Part shown: positions 1 through 8,090 of the stretch, piece after piece
How the letters are laid out: each line of letters starts with the position of its first letter
Position numbering within the stretch: the first letter of the stretch is position 1
Assembly (NCBI GenBank): GCA_018436095.1
Contig: JAHDMJ010000002.1
Location: 1-58,743 of the forward strand
Direction of reading: 5' to 3'
From: Clostridia bacterium
Lineage (GTDB): Bacteria; Bacillota; Peptococcia; DRI-13; UBA5745
DNA: 58,743 nt
The notes under the pieces: generated by a model
What the model was told of the DNA's origin: nothing
Databases searched by the model: none
Seen by the model: only the letters and a program-made list of their open reading frames with translations
Made by a program: the position numbers and the translations under genes

Positions 1-319
1 GAGGCCGCTGAAAAAGTCGCAGTCCGTATAGTGGCTAAAATCCGATTCACTGTTGCCAACTGCACAAAAATCGAACTTGTGTGACGGCAGCAGGGGATTT
101 TAGGTGTTTTCCGCTTCCAGATGCACAAAAATCGAGGTTGTGTGACGGACTTGACCGCAGTTCTTCGTAATCTAAGCCAATTCGAAGGAAATAGTGCAAC
201 ACAACTTCGATTTTTGTGCAGTTAGCCTCTGCTTTTAGCCAAAATTTGATGTCCGTTGCAACACAACTTCGATTTTTGTGCACCTCGCCCGATTTACCGC
301 CGACTTTTTCAGTGCCCTC
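1..319 (+). repeat. Palindromic interspersed element A, copy 1
   Basis: Non-coding element bounded by imperfect terminal inverted repeats: GAGGCCGCTGAAAAAGTCG at the left edge and its near reverse complement at 301-319. Inside, a ~22-bp motif beginning TGCACAAAAATCGA and ending TTGTGT occurs twice forward (61-82, 122-143) and twice reversed (199-220, 261-282), with 61- and 62-bp spacing. Copies lie at 41667-41993 and, inverted, at 53468-53690. The short open frames across it are by-products of the repeat. The element may begin before the window. Confidence 0.85.
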
Positions 320-320
320 A

Positions 321-478
321 TACAAACCTGCATTTTTGCACAGAAAATGTCGGCACCGCCAGAGGACAAAGCCTGCAGACCGGACAAAAGCGATTCCGAG
401 TCAAGCTTGGCAAGACAAACCTGATCATTGGCATCTTTTTTCGATGTATGGTTTAATTTTGCGGGAACTCAGCATTGA
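321..478 (+). repeat. Repeat module B, left copy
   Basis: A ~155-bp non-coding segment directly after element A. It starts with a reversed variant of the 22-bp motif (TACAAACCTGCATTTTTGCA) and runs through ACCGGACAAAAGCGATTCCG to TTTTGCGGGAACTCA. The same sequence occurs in inverted orientation at 52876-53066, with a small internal duplication there. No gene is supported between 1 and 497. Confidence 0.8.
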
Positions 479-497
479 TTAAGGCCTGAACACCAAA

Positions 498-1634
498 TTA
501 ACGAACGGTATATTTTTCGATGGCCTCTTCATTGATTTCATAGCCGACGCCGGGCTTATCGGAAATAGTAATGCAGCCCTCGCTGTCTACGGTAATGGGG
601 TCTTTCAAGATGGCGTAGAAACTGGCCAGATCATAGACCGGCGGGTCGTAAGGATACTCAATATAAAGAGCTGAGTTGCTGGCCGCCGCCAGATGGAGGC
701 TGTAGGCGAAACCCAGGCCGTTGGTCCAGCTATGGGGCTGGAAAATGATGTTATAGTATTCGCACATGCCTTGGAGCTTCTTTAGCTGGAGCATGCCTTC
801 GGAGAAAGTGGGATCCACCTGAATGATATCGTAGCAATGGTTTTCAATGAGAGCCCCGAATTCATGGACACCCCGGTTGGATTCGCCGCCGGCAATGGGC
901 AAAATGGAGTCCTGGCAGAGCCTGGCCAGTCCTTTATAGTCAAATTTGGGCAGGGGTTCTTCCAGCCACAGCACGCCCAGCTTTTCCAATTCGTTGGCTG
1001 TGCGCAAAGCCCGGGCATAATCCCAGACCACGCCGGGCTCATTGCTGGCCCAGGTAGCCGCCTGATTGGCATCGCACATAATATCGATATCCGGTCCCAG
1101 AACCTGCCGGGCCATTTCCACTTGTTCAATATCCTGGGCAATGGTTTCGCTGTGAATTCGCATCTTCATGGCCTTGAAGCCCATGTCCTTGATCTTCTGC
1201 AAATCTTTACGGCGGGTATCCAAATCACGAATCTCTGCCAGGCAGGCATAGGCTTTCATGGTTTTCCGCGAGCCCCCCAGCAGCTTATAGATGGGTTGAC
1301 TGCACTTCTTGCCGATAATATCCCAAAGGGCACATTCCACCACCCAGGCAAAGATGGCCCGCTGATGGGCGATCCGCAATACCCGGATGTGGTCTTCCAG
1401 GGCAAAGGGATCCTTACCCAGCAGATAGGGAGTGACCAATACGTCAATATTGGCAGCCGCCGCTTTTGCCGCATAGGCTGTAGTGGCGGCATAGCCGGAG
1501 ATCCCTTCATCCGTGTCGATCTTAACGTACAGGACCTGGTGAATGGAGGAACTCATGCCCGGAGCCCAGGGAGGATAAAAGGTGCCTCCCATTGGAACTT
1601 CCAGGTAGCGAGTTTCAATATGGGTAATTTTCAT
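498..1634 (-). CDS. Mandelate racemase/muconate lactonizing enzyme (enolase superfamily), probable sugar-acid dehydratase
   Basis: A 378-residue, full-length member of the enolase superfamily. The N-terminal capping domain covers about residues 1-125 and a TIM-barrel follows. Visible active-site residues are K157-x-R159 on the second strand, metal ligands D188 (CDAN), E225/E226 (LEEP) and E251 (GGES), then D274 (QVDP) and H301 (QPHS). The Asp-His pair points to the mandelate racemase subgroup, whose members often dehydrate aldonic or aldaric acids to 2-keto-3-deoxy acids. Substrate cannot be read from sequence. The start ATG is preceded by AGGAGGC. It diverges from the permease at 1922 across 287 bp, suggesting a transporter-enzyme pair. 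A 2-keto-3-deoxy-acid product would suit the HpcH/HpaI aldolase at 29500, but that link is inference. Confidence 0.85.
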   Translation of the reverse strand: MKITHIETRYLEVPMGGTFYPPWAPGMSSSIHQVLYVKIDTDEGISGYAATTAYAAKAAAANIDVLVTPYLLGKDPFALEDHIRVLRIAHQRAIFAWVVECALWDIIGKKCSQPIYKLLGGSRKTMKAYACLAEIRDLDTRRKDLQKIKDMGFKAMKMRIHSETIAQDIEQVEMARQVLGPDIDIMCDANQAATWASNEPGVVWDYARALRTANELEKLGVLWLEEPLPKFDYKGLARLCQDSILPIAGGESNRGVHEFGALIENHCYDIIQVDPTFSEGMLQLKKLQGMCEYYNIIFQPHSWTNGLGFAYSLHLAAASNSALYIEYPYDPPVYDLASFYAILKDPITVDSEGCITISDKPGVGYEINEEAIEKYTVR

Positions 1635-1761
1635 CTTAAGACAGCCTCCTTATTCATGATAAATCAATAGGGTTCACCTAATCTAATACGCAAGTCCTGT
1701 GCCAGATAGCCTTATTCCGGAGAATCAAGTATTCCGGTGAATTTGGCTGATCAGATAAATT

Positions 1762-1826
1762 GAGATCAACTTGGATAAGATGAGATTAACTTACCAACCT
1801 GGTTTTTGGTGAAGTGAAATCAACTT
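1762..1826. promoter_or_regulatory. Three direct repeats of GARATYAACTT in a divergent promoter region
   Basis: GAGATCAACTT (1762-1772), GAGATTAACTT (1782-1792) and GAAATCAACTT (1816-1826) lie in the same orientation between the divergent dehydratase and permease genes. The first two are 20 bp apart, close to two helical turns, which suits a protein binding one face of the DNA. No regulator gene is adjacent, so the role as an operator is a guess. Confidence 0.35.
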
Positions 1827-1921
1827 ATCGGTCCAGCGAAAAGCGGCTGGGCAGAATATTTTTCTTTGGCATAAAAACTGCATCTATATTTGCCGAAATC
1901 ATTTTGCGGGGAGGGCTTTAC

Positions 1922-3280
1922 ATGATTATTGTTGCAGTGCCTCTGGCAGTCTTGTTTGGAATTGTTCTGATCAAGAAGATTCCGGTGATTGGGGGAAATA
2001 TTCAGATTGCCCTGTTGATAACAGGTTTGGCAGCTTTATTAATGGGCGGTATTTACAATCCTGCTGCCTGGTTAATGGCCTGGCTGGACGGCGTAGACCG
2101 GCTGGCCTGGATTATTTTCATGGCTCTGTTCGGCAGTATTTACGCTCAGACTCAAGTGGAAATCGGCGCCATGGATACGGTGCTGAAATTTCTCCGGGCC
2201 ATGTTCGGCAGATCGCCTAAAGGCCTGGTCATCAGCATTATGATGGCCCTGACTATCGCCGGGTCCCTGCTGGGAGATGCTGTGGCGGCTGTGGCGGTTA
2301 TCGGTATTCTCATCATCAATTCCCTGCATGAAATCGGCCTTACCCCCGTACAGATTGCGGCCACCTTAGTCATTGGCAGCAGTTGGGGCTCCCTGATGCC
2401 TCCGGTCACTCAGGCATTGTTTCTGTCCTCTGCCCTTTTAGGTATAGAACCGCCGGATCCGGTGACCAATTTAGGCTATATTGCTGCTGCAGTCGGCTTG
2501 GTTATTAGTACCGTCTTTGTCTGCAAAAGCTTTGTTAAAATGGATAAATTGCCTGATGATTTGCTGCCCGAGGAAAAGGCCGGCCAGATTTTAAAAAAGG
2601 GTTGGAAATCACTGATTCCTCTGCTGACTCTGGCTGGCCTGATCATTTTGCGCCTGGGCTTTGCCATAGACCCTATCACCCTGGTGCTGGGCAGCTTTAT
2701 AGACGCCGTAAAGAGCGTTACGATTTTAAAAGGCTTCTCCAACCTTATCGTGCTTTCCATGATTGTGGTTACCCTGATTAGTTTGGTTTATGCTTCTGTC
2801 CGCCAAAATATCGGCAAGGTAATCAAGGAAGGCGTGATCAGTTGCCGTAGCTGCGTGGGTATCCAGCTTTGCTGCGGCCTGATGCTGGGCGGCTTTTATG
2901 CCGGGGGCCAGTTGAAAATGATTGAATCTTTTGCCCTGGGCATGGATTCCAATCTGCTGATTATCGGAGGCTCCATAGCCATGATGCTGGTGGGGATGCT
3001 GACGGGTTCCCAGGCCACCGCCCAAACCTCGGTACTGACCTTTATGGGACCGGCCCTGGTCGCCAAAGGCATGAATCCTGTATATGTAGCTTTAGGCGGC
3101 GCTTACATGGCCAATGCCGGCCAACTGGCCCCGCCGGTGGCCCTGATCACCTTTGTTACCTGCGGCCTGGTCAGCGCCACGCTAAACAAAGATGTGGACG
3201 TGATGAAAACCATGAATGCCTGCTGTGTGATGACCCTGACTTTTGCCGTTATCGGCTTGATTGCCTTTTATCTTGCCTGA
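1922..3280 (+). CDS. TRAP large-permease-like / ion-transporter superfamily membrane protein
   Basis: A 452-residue polytopic protein, nearly all hydrophobic helices. Two related glycine-rich hairpin regions are visible, one around GSLLGDAVAAVAVIG and one around MLTGSQATAQTSVL, as expected of the two inverted halves in ion-transporter superfamily carriers such as DctM. I chose ATG 1922 because GGGGAGGG lies at 1908-1915. An in-frame upstream start at 1814 would add 36 residues without a good ribosome binding site. No substrate-binding (DctP) or small membrane (DctQ) partner is next to it, so it may be an unpaired TRAP-type or a secondary carrier of organic anions. The divergent dehydratase suggests a sugar acid or related carboxylate as substrate. 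Confidence 0.65.
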   Translation: MIIVAVPLAVLFGIVLIKKIPVIGGNIQIALLITGLAALLMGGIYNPAAWLMAWLDGVDRLAWIIFMALFGSIYAQTQVEIGAMDTVLKFLRAMFGRSPKGLVISIMMALTIAGSLLGDAVAAVAVIGILIINSLHEIGLTPVQIAATLVIGSSWGSLMPPVTQALFLSSALLGIEPPDPVTNLGYIAAAVGLVISTVFVCKSFVKMDKLPDDLLPEEKAGQILKKGWKSLIPLLTLAGLIILRLGFAIDPITLVLGSFIDAVKSVTILKGFSNLIVLSMIVVTLISLVYASVRQNIGKVIKEGVISCRSCVGIQLCCGLMLGGFYAGGQLKMIESFALGMDSNLLIIGGSIAMMLVGMLTGSQATAQTSVLTFMGPALVAKGMNPVYVALGGAYMANAGQLAPPVALITFVTCGLVSATLNKDVDVMKTMNACCVMTLTFAVIGLIAFYLA

Positions 3281-3330
3281 ATAGAAAACCCGGACCGAAT
3301 TTTTAGCTGTACAATTTAGATGATTTAGAA

Positions 3331-3380
3331 GGAGTATCTCACAAAGGCTGCCCGGCCCCTTTGAGATACTCCATTTCTTA
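3331..3380 (+). terminator. Intrinsic terminator after the permease gene
   Basis: GGAGTATCTCA (from 3331) pairs with TGAGATACTCC (ending 3372), extended inward by AAAGG/CCTTT, and is followed by a T-rich stretch. It separates the permease from glyQS. I looked for a glycine T-box leader here and saw neither the specifier loop nor the GGTGG antiterminator motif. Confidence 0.7.
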
Positions 3381-3497
3381 TCTTTCTCATTGATTAACCA
3401 AGGCAAATATGGCATAATAATACTATTGTGGATGTGATAAAACCGCAGATAATTGGTATTTATACATCAAAGCTACTGATAAAGGAAGTGTCCGCAG

Positions 3498-4421
3498 GTG
3501 AATTTTCAAGATATGATTTTGACTCTCAATAAGTTTTGGGGTCAGCAGGACTGCATTATCGCCCAGCCCTACGATATGGAAAAAGGCGCCGGGACGATGA
3601 ATCCCGCTACTTTTTTGCGGGCTTTGGGGCCTGAACCCTGGAACGTGGCTTATGTGGAGCCTTCCCGCCGGCCCGCCGACGGCCGTTATGGGGAAAATCC
3701 CAACCGGGTTCAGCATTATTTTCAATACCAGGTGATTTTAAAGCCCTCCCCGGACAATATCCAGGAGCTTTATCTGGAGAGCCTGCGGCAGTTGGGCATT
3801 GTACCTGAGGATCATGATATTCGCTTTGTGGAGGACAACTGGGAAAACCCCTCTCTGGGCGCCGGCGGTCTGGGCTGGGAAGTCTGGCTGGACGGCATGG
3901 AGGTTACGCAGTTTACTTATTTTCAGCAGTGCGGCGGCCTGGAGTGCAAGCCGGTCAGCGGCGAGATCACTTACGGCATCGAGCGGTTATGCATGTATAT
4001 TCAAAAGAAGGACAGCATCTTCGATATCAATTGGGTAGGAGACGTTACTTACGGCGATATCTACCACCAGAATGAGGTGGACTATTCCACTTACAATTTT
4101 GAAGTAGCCAATGTGGAGATGCTTTTTAATCTTTTTGAAATGTATGAGAAAGAGGCCATGGCGGTGCTGGCCAAAGGCCTGGTGCAGCCGGCCTATGATT
4201 ACGTCTTAAAATGTTCCCACACCTTCAATCTTCTGGATGCCCGGGGGGCTATCAGCGTTACGGAGCGCACCGGCTTCATTACCCGGGTCCGCAACATGGC
4301 CCGCTCCTGCGCCCAAGGTTATGTTAATATGCGGGGCAATCTGGGCTTTCCTTTGATCAAGGATGAAGCCAAGCGGCAGCAGGCCTTGCAGGAGTTTAAC
4401 GAGAAAGGGGACCGGCAGTAA
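3498..4421 (+). CDS. glyQ: Glycyl-tRNA synthetase alpha subunit
   Basis: Catalytic subunit of the bacterial alpha2beta2 glycyl-tRNA synthetase, which charges tRNA-Gly in the cytoplasm. The 307 residues are full length for the family. Characteristic class II segments are visible, including [20 protein letters not shown] near the N terminus, the motif around [17 protein letters not shown], and [17 protein letters not shown]. The start is GTG, with AAGGAAG at 3482-3488. Its stop overlaps the glyS start by one base (TAATG), so the two subunits are translationally coupled, consistent with equal stoichiometry. Upstream there is only an intrinsic terminator, and no T-box was recognised. Confidence 0.97.
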   Translation: MNFQDMILTLNKFWGQQDCIIAQPYDMEKGAGTMNPATFLRALGPEPWNVAYVEPSRRPADGRYGENPNRVQHYFQYQVILKPSPDNIQELYLESLRQLGIVPEDHDIRFVEDNWENPSLGAGGLGWEVWLDGMEVTQFTYFQQCGGLECKPVSGEITYGIERLCMYIQKKDSIFDINWVGDVTYGDIYHQNEVDYSTYNFEVANVEMLFNLFEMYEKEAMAVLAKGLVQPAYDYVLKCSHTFNLLDARGAISVTERTGFITRVRNMARSCAQGYVNMRGNLGFPLIKDEAKRQQALQEFNEKGDRQ

Positions 4422-6496
4422 TGACCAAGTACTTACTGGAAATCGGCACGGAGGAAATACCGGCCCATTTTATTGATAAAGCTTTAGCGCAAATGAAAGA
4501 GATTGTGGAAGGGGCTTTAAATCAGCACCGGATTGGTTTTGCAGAGGTACGGGCTTTGGGGACGCCCCGGCGGCTGGCTTTGCTGATCGATGGCCTGGCC
4601 GAACAGGGCGAAGACCAGGCTGAGGAAGTCAGAGGCCCGGCCCGGAAAGCAGCCTATGATGCAGAGGGCAACCCCACCAAGGCTTTAATGGGCTTTGCCG
4701 CCAGCCAGGGCGTCAGCCTGGACAACCTGTCGGTAAAAGAATTGAACGGCAATGCTTACGTCTATGCCAGCCGCCTGATTAAGGGCCAAAAGACGGTGCA
4801 GGTATTGCCGGAGATTTTAGTTAATATGGTGTCCGCTTTGAATTTTCCCAAGTTTATGCGCTGGGGAGATCTGGAGTTCAAATTTGCCCGGCCTATCCGC
4901 TGGGTGGTGTCTTTGCTGGACAGCGAAATCCTGCCCTTGACTCTGGCGGAGGTAGCAGCCGGCAGAGAAAGCCGGGGCCACCGCTTTCTAAGCCAAGGCG
5001 TTTTCCCGCTGGCTTCTGCCGCCGAATATGAGAGCAGATTAGAGCAGGAATCCGTCATTGTAGACCAGGCTAAGCGTAGAGCCGAAGTATGGCGGCAGAT
5101 TCAGGCCATTGCCGAAAAGAATCAAAGCGTAGTGGAGCCTGACGAGGAGTTACTGGACGAAGTCACTTACCTTTTGGAATGTCCCACGGCTTTAATGGGC
5201 AATTTTAAAGAGAGCTACCTGGAGATTCCCGAGGAAGTGGTGATTACCCCCATGCGGGAGCATCAGCGCTATTTCCCGGTGCGGGATAAAGCCGGCAAGC
5301 TGCTGAACCGTTTTGTTACCCTGCGCAACGGCGGCGACAGAAGGCTTGATTTGGTGGCCGAGGGCAATGAAAAGGTACTGGCGGCCCGTTTATCCGACGC
5401 CCGGTTCTTCTGGGACGAAGACCGCAAGCAGCCTTTGGAAGCCTACCTGCCTAAGCTGGAGAAAGTAGTGTTTCAGGAGAAGCTGGGCACCGTAGGGGAT
5501 AAGGTCCGCCGGATTGAGGGTCTTGCCGCCTGGATTGCCGGCGTATTGCAGGCTGAGCCCCAGGTCAAAGAAGACACTTTGCGGGCCGCTCATTTGGCCA
5601 AGGCCGATTTAGTTACCAATATGGTTTTTGAATTTACGGAGCTTCAGGGTGTGATGGGCCGCTACTATGCGTTGGAATGCGGTGAAAGGCCGGCGGTGGC
5701 TCAGGCTATACTGGAGCATTACCAGCCCCGCTTTGCCGGTGACCAGCCGGCAGCCAGCCAGGCCGGGGCCTTTGTAGCCATAGCCGATAAGATGGATACC
5801 ATTGCCGGTATTTTTGCTTTGGGCATAGAGCCCACCGGGTCTCAGGATCCTTACGCCCTGCGCCGGGCGGCCATGGGTGTTTGCCAGACCATTCTGGCCC
5901 GGGATCTGCCTTTAAACCTGGAGGATCTGGTGATTCAGGCCTTGAGCCAATATACCTATGTGCTGGCCGATGAAGCTGCCGCCTCCAAGGTATTGGCTAA
6001 GATTATAGAGTTCTTTGCCGCCCGTATCCGCAATATCCTCAGTGACGAAGGCCATCGCTACGACGTGGTGGATGCGGTGATGGCGGTGCCCTTTGCCCGG
6101 ATTCAGCAGGTGAAGGAACGGGCCCAGGCCCTAAGCAGCCTGCGGCAGCATGCCGGCTTCCAGAAGCTGTTGGCCGTTTTCACCCGGGCCAATAACCTGG
6201 CTAAAAAAGGGGAAGGGGGCAAAATCAATCCGGCCCTGTTTGCCGAAGAAGCGGAAATGGCCCTTCATGCCCAAGTGCTGGCTACTCAGAAAGCCATCGG
6301 CGGCGTCAAGGAGAAGGAAGGCTTGGCCGGCGTGATTCTTTCTTTATCTAACCTGGCCGATCCCATCAATGCTTTCTTTGAAGGCGTCATGGTTATGGCC
6401 GAGGAACCGGCAGTGCGGGCCAACCGGCTGGGGCTGCTTCAGGCAGTAGTAGACTTAACCAGGGATATAGGGGATTTGAGCAAACTTCAGGAATAG
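4421..6496 (+). CDS. glyS: Glycyl-tRNA synthetase beta subunit
   Basis: Partner of GlyQ: the 691-residue beta subunit of the tetrameric glycyl-tRNA synthetase, needed for tRNA binding. The N terminus (LLEIGTEEIPAHF) is the family signature. The central part contains an HD-like region and the C terminus a DALR-type anticodon-binding helical domain, as in other GlyS proteins. Length is normal for the family. It starts inside the glyQ stop codon (one-base overlap). The next gene, dapL, begins 42 bp downstream, so the three may be cotranscribed. Confidence 0.97.
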   Translation: MTKYLLEIGTEEIPAHFIDKALAQMKEIVEGALNQHRIGFAEVRALGTPRRLALLIDGLAEQGEDQAEEVRGPARKAAYDAEGNPTKALMGFAASQGVSLDNLSVKELNGNAYVYASRLIKGQKTVQVLPEILVNMVSALNFPKFMRWGDLEFKFARPIRWVVSLLDSEILPLTLAEVAAGRESRGHRFLSQGVFPLASAAEYESRLEQESVIVDQAKRRAEVWRQIQAIAEKNQSVVEPDEELLDEVTYLLECPTALMGNFKESYLEIPEEVVITPMREHQRYFPVRDKAGKLLNRFVTLRNGGDRRLDLVAEGNEKVLAARLSDARFFWDEDRKQPLEAYLPKLEKVVFQEKLGTVGDKVRRIEGLAAWIAGVLQAEPQVKEDTLRAAHLAKADLVTNMVFEFTELQGVMGRYYALECGERPAVAQAILEHYQPRFAGDQPAASQAGAFVAIADKMDTIAGIFALGIEPTGSQDPYALRRAAMGVCQTILARDLPLNLEDLVIQALSQYTYVLADEAAASKVLAKIIEFFAARIRNILSDEGHRYDVVDAVMAVPFARIQQVKERAQALSSLRQHAGFQKLLAVFTRANNLAKKGEGGKINPALFAEEAEMALHAQVLATQKAIGGVKEKEGLAGVILSLSNLADPINAFFEGVMVMAEEPAVRANRLGLLQAVVDLTRDIGDLSKLQE

Positions 6497-6541
6497 AGGC
6501 TAAACGGAACAGAGATTGAAAAAGAGGAGCGGTGATCATTG

Positions 6542-7726
6542 ATGAAAGCAAATACGAACTACGGCAAGCTGCAAAGCAGCTATCTGTTTACCGACATTGC
6601 CCACAGGGTGGCTACCTACCAAAAGGAAAATCCGGCGGCCAAAATCATCCGCATGGGTATCGGCGATGTGACGAATCCTCTTTGTCCGGCGGTCATTGAA
6701 GCCCTGCACGGTGCTGTGGAAGATATGAGCAAGAAGGAAACCTTCCACGGCTACGGCCCCGAACAAGGCTATGATTTTTTGCGGACAGCCATTCAGGGCT
6801 ATTACAAAGAGAAAAATGTTGAATTAAGCCTGACGGACATCTTCATTGGCGACGGCGCTAAAAGCGACCTGGGCAATATCCTGGATCTCTTTGCTCTGGA
6901 TAATACCGTAGTAGTACCGGATCCCGTTTATCCCGTTTATGTGGACACCAACGTGATGGACGGCCGGAAGATCCTTTTCATGAATGCCGAGGAGTCCAAC
7001 GGTTTCCTGCCCATGCCTCAGGCGGATACGGAAGGGGATCTCTTTTATCTCTGCTCCCCCAACAATCCTACAGGTGCAGCTTACAACCGCAGCCAGCTTG
7101 CCCAATGGGTAAACTTTGCCCGGGAGAAAAAGGCTCTGATTCTCTTTGATGCTGCTTATGAGATTTTCATCGATGACGCCGATATTCCTCACAGCATTTT
7201 TGAAATTCCCGGTGCCAGGGAATGCGCCATCGAATTCTGCTCCCTGTCGAAGACTGCCGGCTTTACCGGCGTCCGCTGCGGCTATACTATAGTGCCGGAG
7301 GAATTGACCTATGACGGCCTGTCTCTCAACCGCATGTGGGTGCGCCGCCAAACCACCAAATTCAACGGCGTTTCTTACATCACTCAAAAAGGCGCCGCCG
7401 CCGTGTTCTCGCAAGAGGGCATGAAACAGGTGAAGGATGTTATTGCTTCCTACAAAGAAAACGGCAAAATCATGGCCAAGACCTTTGAGGAGCTGGGTAT
7501 GGTATTCTTCGGCGGCTACTGCTCTCCTTACATTTGGCTGAAATGCCCCAATGATATGGAGTCCTGGGATTTCTTTGATCTGATGCTTAAGGAGGCCAAT
7601 ATCGTAGGCACCCCGGGCAGCGGCTTTGGCGCCAATGGTAAAAACTATTTCCGGCTTTCCTCCTTCAATACGAAGGAAAATACCCTGGAAGCCATGGAAA
7701 GAGTAAAAAAGATCCTCAAAAAATAG
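6542..7726 (+). CDS. dapL: LL-diaminopimelate aminotransferase
   Basis: PLP-dependent class I/II aminotransferase of about 394 residues that converts tetrahydrodipicolinate directly to LL-diaminopimelate in lysine and peptidoglycan synthesis, bypassing the acylated intermediates. DapL hallmarks are visible: YGKLQSSYLF at the N terminus, RMGIGDVTNPL, the FHGYGPEQGYDFLR segment, SPNNPTGAAY, and the PLP lysine in SLSKTAGFTG near residue 237. The ATG at 6542 is listed. A TTG three bases upstream (6539) is an equally possible start, being 9 bases from the GAGGAG site at 6524-6529. It lies between glyS and gatC. Confidence 0.93.
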   Translation: MKANTNYGKLQSSYLFTDIAHRVATYQKENPAAKIIRMGIGDVTNPLCPAVIEALHGAVEDMSKKETFHGYGPEQGYDFLRTAIQGYYKEKNVELSLTDIFIGDGAKSDLGNILDLFALDNTVVVPDPVYPVYVDTNVMDGRKILFMNAEESNGFLPMPQADTEGDLFYLCSPNNPTGAAYNRSQLAQWVNFAREKKALILFDAAYEIFIDDADIPHSIFEIPGARECAIEFCSLSKTAGFTGVRCGYTIVPEELTYDGLSLNRMWVRRQTTKFNGVSYITQKGAAAVFSQEGMKQVKDVIASYKENGKIMAKTFEELGMVFFGGYCSPYIWLKCPNDMESWDFFDLMLKEANIVGTPGSGFGANGKNYFRLSSFNTKENTLEAMERVKKILKK

Positions 7727-7791
7727 GGATGTCATAAATTTAAGTTATAGATTAGCTGTAAATCGGTTGTGGCGGAAGGAATGGACAAGAT

Positions 7792-8079
7792 ATGGAAATC
7801 ACAAAAGAAACGGTTCTGAAGGTTGCTGGCCTGGCAAAATTGGATCTGACCGAGGCAGAGGCTTTGCGTTTGGCTCACGAAATGGGTAAAATCGTGGAGT
7901 TTGCCGATAAGCTTTCCGAAATGGATTTAGAGGGCGTTATGCCCACTACCCATGCGGTCAAGATGGAAAATGTTTTTCGGGACGATGAAATGCAACCCTC
8001 ATATCCCAGAGAAGAAATTTTGGCTAACGGACCGGAGCGGGACGAGGCTTGCTTTGTGGTACCGAAAGTCGTGGAATAG
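7792..8079 (+). CDS. gatC: Asp-tRNA(Asn)/Glu-tRNA(Gln) amidotransferase subunit C
   Basis: Small 95-residue subunit that holds GatA and GatB together in the transamidosome. It matches the family in length and in its pattern: an N-terminal helix (VLKVAGLAKLDLTEAEA), the FADKLSEMDLEGVMPTTHAV segment, and the C-terminal FRDDEMQPSYPREEIL, which is the most conserved part of GatC. A GGAAGGA site precedes ATG 7792. It is the first gene of gatCAB, with gatA starting 12 bp after its stop. Confidence 0.95.
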   Translation: MEITKETVLKVAGLAKLDLTEAEALRLAHEMGKIVEFADKLSEMDLEGVMPTTHAVKMENVFRDDEMQPSYPREEILANGPERDEACFVVPKVVE

Positions 8080-8090
8080 GAGAGAACCGG

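Noticed and set aside
1-319. CRISPR array suggested by regularly spaced ~22-bp repeats
   Set aside because: Only four units, two of them inverted, with spacers that are themselves conserved between copies; no cas gene in the window.
47-325. A 92-codon minus-strand frame at the window start
   Set aside because: It translates element A, whose copies at 41667 and 53468 do not keep the frame intact.
837-1670. A 277-codon open frame antisense to the enolase-superfamily gene
   Set aside because: The minus-strand gene has a complete active site and good start; the plus-strand frame has no family features.
3281-3497. T-box riboswitch before glyQS
   Set aside because: No specifier loop or GGTGG-type antiterminator sequence; the region contains a terminator belonging to the upstream gene.
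6824-7735. A 303-codon open frame antisense to dapL
   Set aside because: It lies entirely opposite a well-supported aminotransferase gene, shows no recognisable domain and no ribosome site; a composition artefact.
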